Source of the DNA: Histomonas meleagridis
Lineage: Eukaryota > Parabasalia > Tritrichomonadida > Dientamoebidae
Direction: 5' to 3'
Length of the DNA: 64,000 nt
Assembly (NCBI GenBank): GCA_020186115.1
Contig: WSYJ01000157.1
Span: 124,001 to 188,000 of the forward strand
Shown here: one piece after another, positions 60,017-64,000 of the stretch
Layout: the number at the start of each line of letters is the position of its first letter
Position numbering within the stretch: the stretch's first letter is position 1
Notes under the pieces: generated by a model
What the model was told of the DNA's origin: nothing
Seen by the model: only the letters and a program-made list of their open reading frames with translations
Databases searched by the model: none
Made by a program: the position numbers and the translations under genes

Positions 60017-60036
60017 AAAAGGCATGACCAAACCGC
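60017..60036 (-). promoter_or_regulatory. Ribosomal-protein gene promoter element
   Basis: On the coding strand it reads GCGGTTTGGTCATGCCTTTT, ending one base before the L23 start codon. The same element, ACGGTTTGGTCGAGCCTTTT, lies 5 bp before the L10 start (62741-62760): 17 of 20 bases match. It joins a Myb-type core (AACCG on the other strand) to CCTTT, the known Trichomonas M5 initiator core. Confidence 0.8.
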
Positions 60037-60811
60037 TTTTTCAATTCAATCGGTAATAACTTTTTAAGAGTATAAATGACCATTTATTTCTGCTGCTTGC
60101 GTGAAGGCACAATTTTCATTGCTCACATTAATCAGTGTGAGTACATATCTATTATAATAAAAAATAACATTCACGCATACAACTATTTTGGTCTTTTCTT
60201 TTGATTGTGCATTAGATCTGTGAATATAAAGATTTTTAGGACTTTACAAGTTGTTGTTCCTTTATTTTATAAGTGCTGTTCGTCATAATTTTATTATATT
60301 CCAAATCTTTTATTTTGAAAATTGATATTAATTTCATCTTTTTTCAAGAAACATTTTGATGATTTCAGCACCACAATTTTCAGCTGCAAGCATGAATGCT
60401 ATTTCAAAGAATTTGAACAATTTTTAGATAAAATTTTTTTAATTTAATTAAATGATATTATTTTTATTATATCAAGATATTTTTATTTTATAAATCACTT
60501 TTTGAATAGGATATAGTGACGGTTTTGACGAAATGCCCTCAAAAAGTTTCTGTGAGTTTTCCAGATTTCCTATAAAAAAATTGATATACAATTGAATTGG
60601 AAATCCAATCATTTTATTAGCAAACCATATTAAAATAAAAACAAAAATAACATAAAACACAGAGATGGTTTTATTTATATTAATTATACATTGTATATAT
60701 ATTATAAATTTAAATTTTCTAAGGGATCACTGGGGTATTTTTTTTTGTCACCCATTCTCTTTTTTTCTGTTCATATCGTTTTGAGCACCTTCCCATTTTG
60801 TTCAATTTCCA
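60037..60811. other. Intergenic region with an ankyrin remnant
   Basis: On the minus strand at about 60300-60425 a fragment reads FFEIAFMLAAENCGAEIIKMFLEK and, after a frameshift, DEININ, an isolated ankyrin block. TTGTCACCCATTCT at 60745-60758 matches the motif upstream of the paralogue at 46070. The rest is AT-rich without genes. Confidence 0.6.
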
Positions 60812-61960
60812 ATGATGACCAATGTGACTAATATCATAAACACAGTAGATAAAAATTTGAATAATTTACCAACCTGCTTGAAATTCCTAATTGAGCTTGA
60901 GAAAAATATATTCAGTTTAACAGAAGAAAACTTCCAGCCGTCCGTAAAAAAAATATTGGAATTATTCGATTCAAATTATCCCTGTACATTTAATACTATT
61001 ATAAGTAACATCGTTTATAATGCATTTTCATCACAAAAACATGAATTTGATATTTACTTAAATTTTTTAAAAGCACTTCAAACTAAAGAAGAAGAAATTA
61101 ATAAAAATATCTTTCAACTAATATCAATTTTTATCAAACGTATATCTACATTCAGCACACAAGAATCATATTATTTAATCGAGAAACTAATTGAACAAAA
61201 TTTGGTTGATAAAAGTATTACCAAAAATATTCATTCAAAATATTTTGCTCATTATAAAACAGAAGAAGAAAACCCAAACCAAAAAAAATTTTTATTTGGA
61301 TCTAATGGAAATGATCCAAAAGTAAAATACTTTTTGGATAATTATGAAGAACCATCAAAGAATGATTGGGAACTTCATAAGAAATATATTCAAGAAGGAG
61401 CTAATCCAAATGAAATTGCGAAAATAATTCGATCTGATGAAATGTAGAAAATACAGGTAAGTATGCAGTTGCAGGTGGAAATGTAGAAATCATTCATTTG
61501 TGTGAACAAAATCATTCTTTATTTGATAAAGCATATGAAACAGCAATAGAATTTCATCAAAATGATATCTTTAAATATATTTATGATAATAAATTAGAAA
61601 AAATACAATCAAAGCCAAAAATGTCTAAAGTCACACATTATTTGGTCGATCTTTGTATTCAAAAAGATAATTATGATATTTTAGCATTTTTGGAAGAAAA
61701 AGGAATTGATATTAATGCTTGTAATATAAATGAATCAGCAATAAATGGAAATTTATATCTTGTTAAATGTTTCCTTCAAAATAATCAGATTCCAAAAAAT
61801 ATTTTGCCATTTGCTTCAAAATCAGGAAATGTTGAACTTGTGAAATATATTTTAGATAAAGAAGGAATTTTATATATTTTTTAATAATTTGGAATATGTT
61901 TTAATAATTTTATATATGTTTTAATATTTTGAAACAGCACTTCAAATTGCAAGTAAATAT
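60812..61960 (+). pseudogene. DUF3447/ankyrin gene with an internal deletion
   Basis: An intact 211-codon frame (60812-61447) encodes the N-terminal domain and linker (NYEEPSKNDWELHKKYIQEGANPNEIAKIIRSDE). At 61440 it jumps, with a change of frame, to NVENTGKYAVAGGNVEIIHL, so about 50 codons of the DUF3447 core (YERCSF...SLIDYAAFF...KCFKYLL in paralogues) are deleted. It then stays open (61498-61884) through EKGIDINACNINESA and ILPFASKSGNVELVKYILDK before entering a short AT-rich insert of the same 20-bp family as at 47351. A truncated ankyrin block (ETALQIASKY) follows at about 61929-61957. The promoter motif TTGTCACCC is 53 bp upstream. It could still yield the N-terminal part. Confidence 0.78.
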
Positions 61961-62099
61961 GAATTTTTTTTGATAATGATTAATATATATTTTTTGTTTA
62001 TAGACTACTTTTTTGAGATTATATTCTCTGATGTAATGCACATTGCTATTTTCAAAGAATTATTGGGTATAAACACAAGATTAGAAGGTCAGTCTTCTT

Positions 62100-62735
62100 T
62101 TAGTTAGCTTTCTTTGGGATTGGACCACGGCGATAGACGCGACGCATGTGGTTACCACATTCAACAATTTTGCCTGAAGCAAGGTATTCTTTGTATTCTT
62201 GAAGAGTGTATGGTGTGAAACCAACCTTTGATGAAACGATAACCTTTGATTTTCCTGGGAACTTGAATGATGCACGGCGGAAGGCTTCGATAGCGTTCTT
62301 GAGACCATCCTTTGGTGCACGAACTGACATGATGCATTGTGGGTGGTTAACACGGGAAACCATACCATTTGGTTTACCGAAGGCATGACGCATACCTGTT
62401 TGAAGTCTATCTGCACCTGCGGTGGAAAGCATCTTGTTGATACGGAGAACATGGAATGGGTGAAGATTGATACGGATGTGATATGCTTTACCCATTGTCT
62501 TCATCATGTAACGGTTTGAGCTAACACGAGCGGCTTCGAGTGCTTCGGCAGAAATGTTTTGCCTGTGTTCAAGATATATAAGACGAACACAATATGGGAA
62601 AACGTGTGCTGTGGCTTGCTTGGTACCAGTTTCATAACGTTGGAGACGTGGATCTGGAACACCACGGCAGAAGCGGGATTTTGGATATGGTGCACTCTTG
62701 AAGTAGCGGTAGCAACGAGCTGGACGACGACCCAT
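62100..62735 (-). CDS. RPL10: 60S ribosomal protein L10 (uL16)
   Basis: This is a 211-residue, complete uL16 protein of the large subunit, which lies near the peptidyl-transferase centre and joins late in assembly. The start [30 protein letters not shown] is the family signature. Later conserved stretches are [48 protein letters not shown] and [21 protein letters not shown]. Length and ends agree with eukaryotic L10 (about 214). Codon use is C- and G-richer than in the surrounding AT-rich remnants, as expected for a highly expressed gene. The shared ribosomal-protein promoter element precedes the ATG by 5 bp. The stop forms TAAA. Confidence 0.97.
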   Translation of the reverse strand: MGRRPARCYRYFKSAPYPKSRFCRGVPDPRLQRYETGTKQATAHVFPYCVRLIYLEHRQNISAEALEAARVSSNRYMMKTMGKAYHIRINLHPFHVLRINKMLSTAGADRLQTGMRHAFGKPNGMVSRVNHPQCIMSVRAPKDGLKNAIEAFRRASFKFPGKSKVIVSSKVGFTPYTLQEYKEYLASGKIVECGNHMRRVYRRGPIPKKAN

Positions 62736-62740
62736 TGTGC

Positions 62741-62760
62741 AAAAGGCTCGACCAAACCGT
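62741..62760 (-). promoter_or_regulatory. Ribosomal-protein gene promoter element
   Basis: Coding-strand ACGGTTTGGTCGAGCCTTTT, 17 of 20 bases identical to the element before L23 (60017-60036), at nearly the same distance from the start codon (5 bp against 1 bp). Confidence 0.8.
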
Positions 62761-62841
62761 AAAGACGATCAAATAAATAATAAAAGTGCTAACCGTTTTA
62801 AAAAATGGCGGTTGTTTTGTACGTTAAAACAAGATAAAACA

Positions 62842-64000
62842 ATGAAGAAAAAAGAGCAATTGGAAGAAATTACAAAAAAAGTCAAAAAATTGATCGATGA
62901 AATGAAATCTATAGATGCTTCTACTCAAATTGGTTATGATAATGCTGAACTTTCTGATTCAGACTTTTCAGATTATTTATACGATATTTCAGATGATGGT
63001 TTGAGTGAAGTTAGCGATATCCCTTCTATTGCTTCTATATATCCAACTTTACCAAAGACAAAAAACGAAACCATAAAAACAAATAAAAGAAAAATTTCAA
63101 AAATTCCTGTTCCAAAAGGAAAAGGAATTCCTAAAAAAATTCAAAGCCCCAAGCAAAGTAATGTTCGTTTTGCAAAACCGATTGAAATACAGCAACAACA
63201 AGTAATCCATCCTATCAATTTTCTTGCTCCAGACTTTTCAAAATATTCCAAAGCTACGCTTTGTATATTTGAAGGCACTGGCTTCCCACGATCTCGAAAT
63301 GGTGAACGAAGTACATATATAGTTGCTCGACTTCACCCTGATCTTCCACCTGTTGAATCACCAATTTGTTTTAATCGAACCAACGATGCTACGTATAATG
63401 GAGGATTTGATCTTAATATAATTGGTCTTGATTTTACATCAATTGTTCCTGTTATTGAAGTTTTTGACTTTATTTCTGAAACTCAACGTGAACTAATTGG
63501 AATGGCATTTATACAATTAAATATGGCGCACAATGATAATGACATATGTGTTGTTTTACAAGATGAATGGATTGATATTTATACTATTAATACAAGAATG
63601 AAATGTGGGAAAATTCGAATGTCATTAGTTTTTCATAATGAAGATGATGACATATCTCATTTGATTCACAAAAATCAAATAGAAAAAGAACAAATATCGA
63701 AGTCATCAAAACAGCAAAAAGAAAATAAACTTGATAAAGATGATGAACAATTATCTAAAAAAGAATCAACTGCTGTTCAAACAGTTCCAGAAACGCCACC
63801 GATTCAAAAAGATTTATTCACAGAAGACAGTTCAATGAGTGAAATGCATTTGGATTATTCATTACCTGTTGGGCCTTGGAAATCATTTCCATGTGAAAGT
63901 GATTCCTTAAATATACCTGTTAAAGAAATTAAAAAAGAAAAGATAAACCCAAATAAACCAGTATTATACTTCGTTGATGAAGTGGATCTTGATGTATCAG
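62842..64000 (+). CDS. C2-domain protein, 3' end outside window
   Basis: The frame starts with ATG at 62842 and stays open to the window end (386 codons). After a Lys-rich helical start and an acidic/Ser-rich stretch there is a basic linker (KTKNETIKTNKRKISK...). A C2-like beta sandwich follows at about 136-275: KATLCIFEGTGFPRSRNGER, TYIVARLHP, PVIEVFDFISETQRELIGMAF, VVLQDEWIDIY and GKIRMSLVFHNED, the last resembling the typical closing strands of C2 domains. The rest is charged and low-complexity. C2 domains bind membranes or other proteins. Centriolar proteins such as C2CD3 have similar ...G.I.M.L.F endings, but that assignment is not secure. It is divergent from L10 across 106 bp. Confidence 0.6.
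   Translation, partial: MKKKEQLEEITKKVKKLIDEMKSIDASTQIGYDNAELSDSDFSDYLYDISDDGLSEVSDIPSIASIYPTLPKTKNETIKTNKRKISKIPVPKGKGIPKKIQSPKQSNVRFAKPIEIQQQQVIHPINFLAPDFSKYSKATLCIFEGTGFPRSRNGERSTYIVARLHPDLPPVESPICFNRTNDATYNGGFDLNIIGLDFTSIVPVIEVFDFISETQRELIGMAFIQLNMAHNDNDICVVLQDEWIDIYTINTRMKCGKIRMSLVFHNEDDDISHLIHKNQIEKEQISKSSKQQKENKLDKDDEQLSKKESTAVQTVPETPPIQKDLFTEDSSMSEMHLDYSLPVGPWKSFPCESDSLNIPVKEIKKEKINPNKPVLYFVDEVDLDVS

Noticed and set aside
62081..62452. Minus-strand ORFs overlapping L10 in other frames
   Set aside because: The L10 frame has full-length protein homology; the others are shadows arising from its richer codon usage.

Overview
The window is AT-rich, nuclear-type eukaryotic DNA from a parabasalid, most likely Tritrichomonas or a close relative. 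The genes are almost all intronless and tightly packed. There are several trichomonad hallmarks: DUF3447/ankyrin proteins in many broken copies, BspA-like leucine-rich-repeat surface proteins, a Mutator-like (MULE) transposon, a short intron ending in a near-consensus trichomonad CTAACACATAG, stop codons that often form TAAA, Myb-type AACNG cores just upstream of starts, and an ML...R hydrogenosome-like leader on a small heat-shock protein. Species assignment is inference; no rRNA or marker gene was available.

Layout. 1-7.5 kb: housekeeping genes (proteasome ATPase Rpt1, a 30-bp minisatellite, ubiquitin E1, a four-pass membrane protein, an Erv41/46-ERGIC cargo receptor). 7.8-10.45 kb: a nearly complete MULE with 57-bp inverted termini and a transposase broken by only two stop codons, ending 36 bp upstream of an unusual Rho-like GTPase. 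11.5-18.2 kb: a giant BEACH-domain protein. 18.2-29.3 kb: a coiled-coil protein, a COMM-domain protein, the oligosaccharyltransferase STT3, an ER thioredoxin-like protein and Hsp20, interleaved with decayed ankyrin copies. 30.7-35 kb: two BspA-like genes sharing an almost identical ~1-kb ectodomain. 36-45.7 kb: an UNC-50-like membrane protein, an ankyrin gene with a convincing 63-nt intron, an EF-hand-like protein and a CARMIL-like LRR protein. 46-50.7 kb: DUF3447/ankyrin genes in which AT-rich inserts sit exactly between 33-residue ankyrin repeats. 51-57.5 kb: a second BEACH protein, paralogous to the first. 58-64 kb: a repeat-containing novel protein, ribosomal proteins L23 (frameshifted) and L10 with a shared promoter element, another ankyrin gene and a C2-domain gene running off the end.

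Functional themes: protein turnover (Rpt1, E1), secretory pathway (STT3, ERGIC, UNC-50-like, ER thioredoxin-like), vesicle/membrane scaffolds (two BEACH proteins), cytoskeleton or flagellum (CARMIL-like, coiled-coil and C2 proteins) and ribosome. The accessory material is a fast-evolving graveyard of ankyrin and LRR surface-protein copies. The most novel-looking signal is the recurrent insert at ankyrin repeat boundaries: insert lengths vary by whole 20-bp units without regard to codon frame, while the 32-33-codon repeat blocks stay intact.
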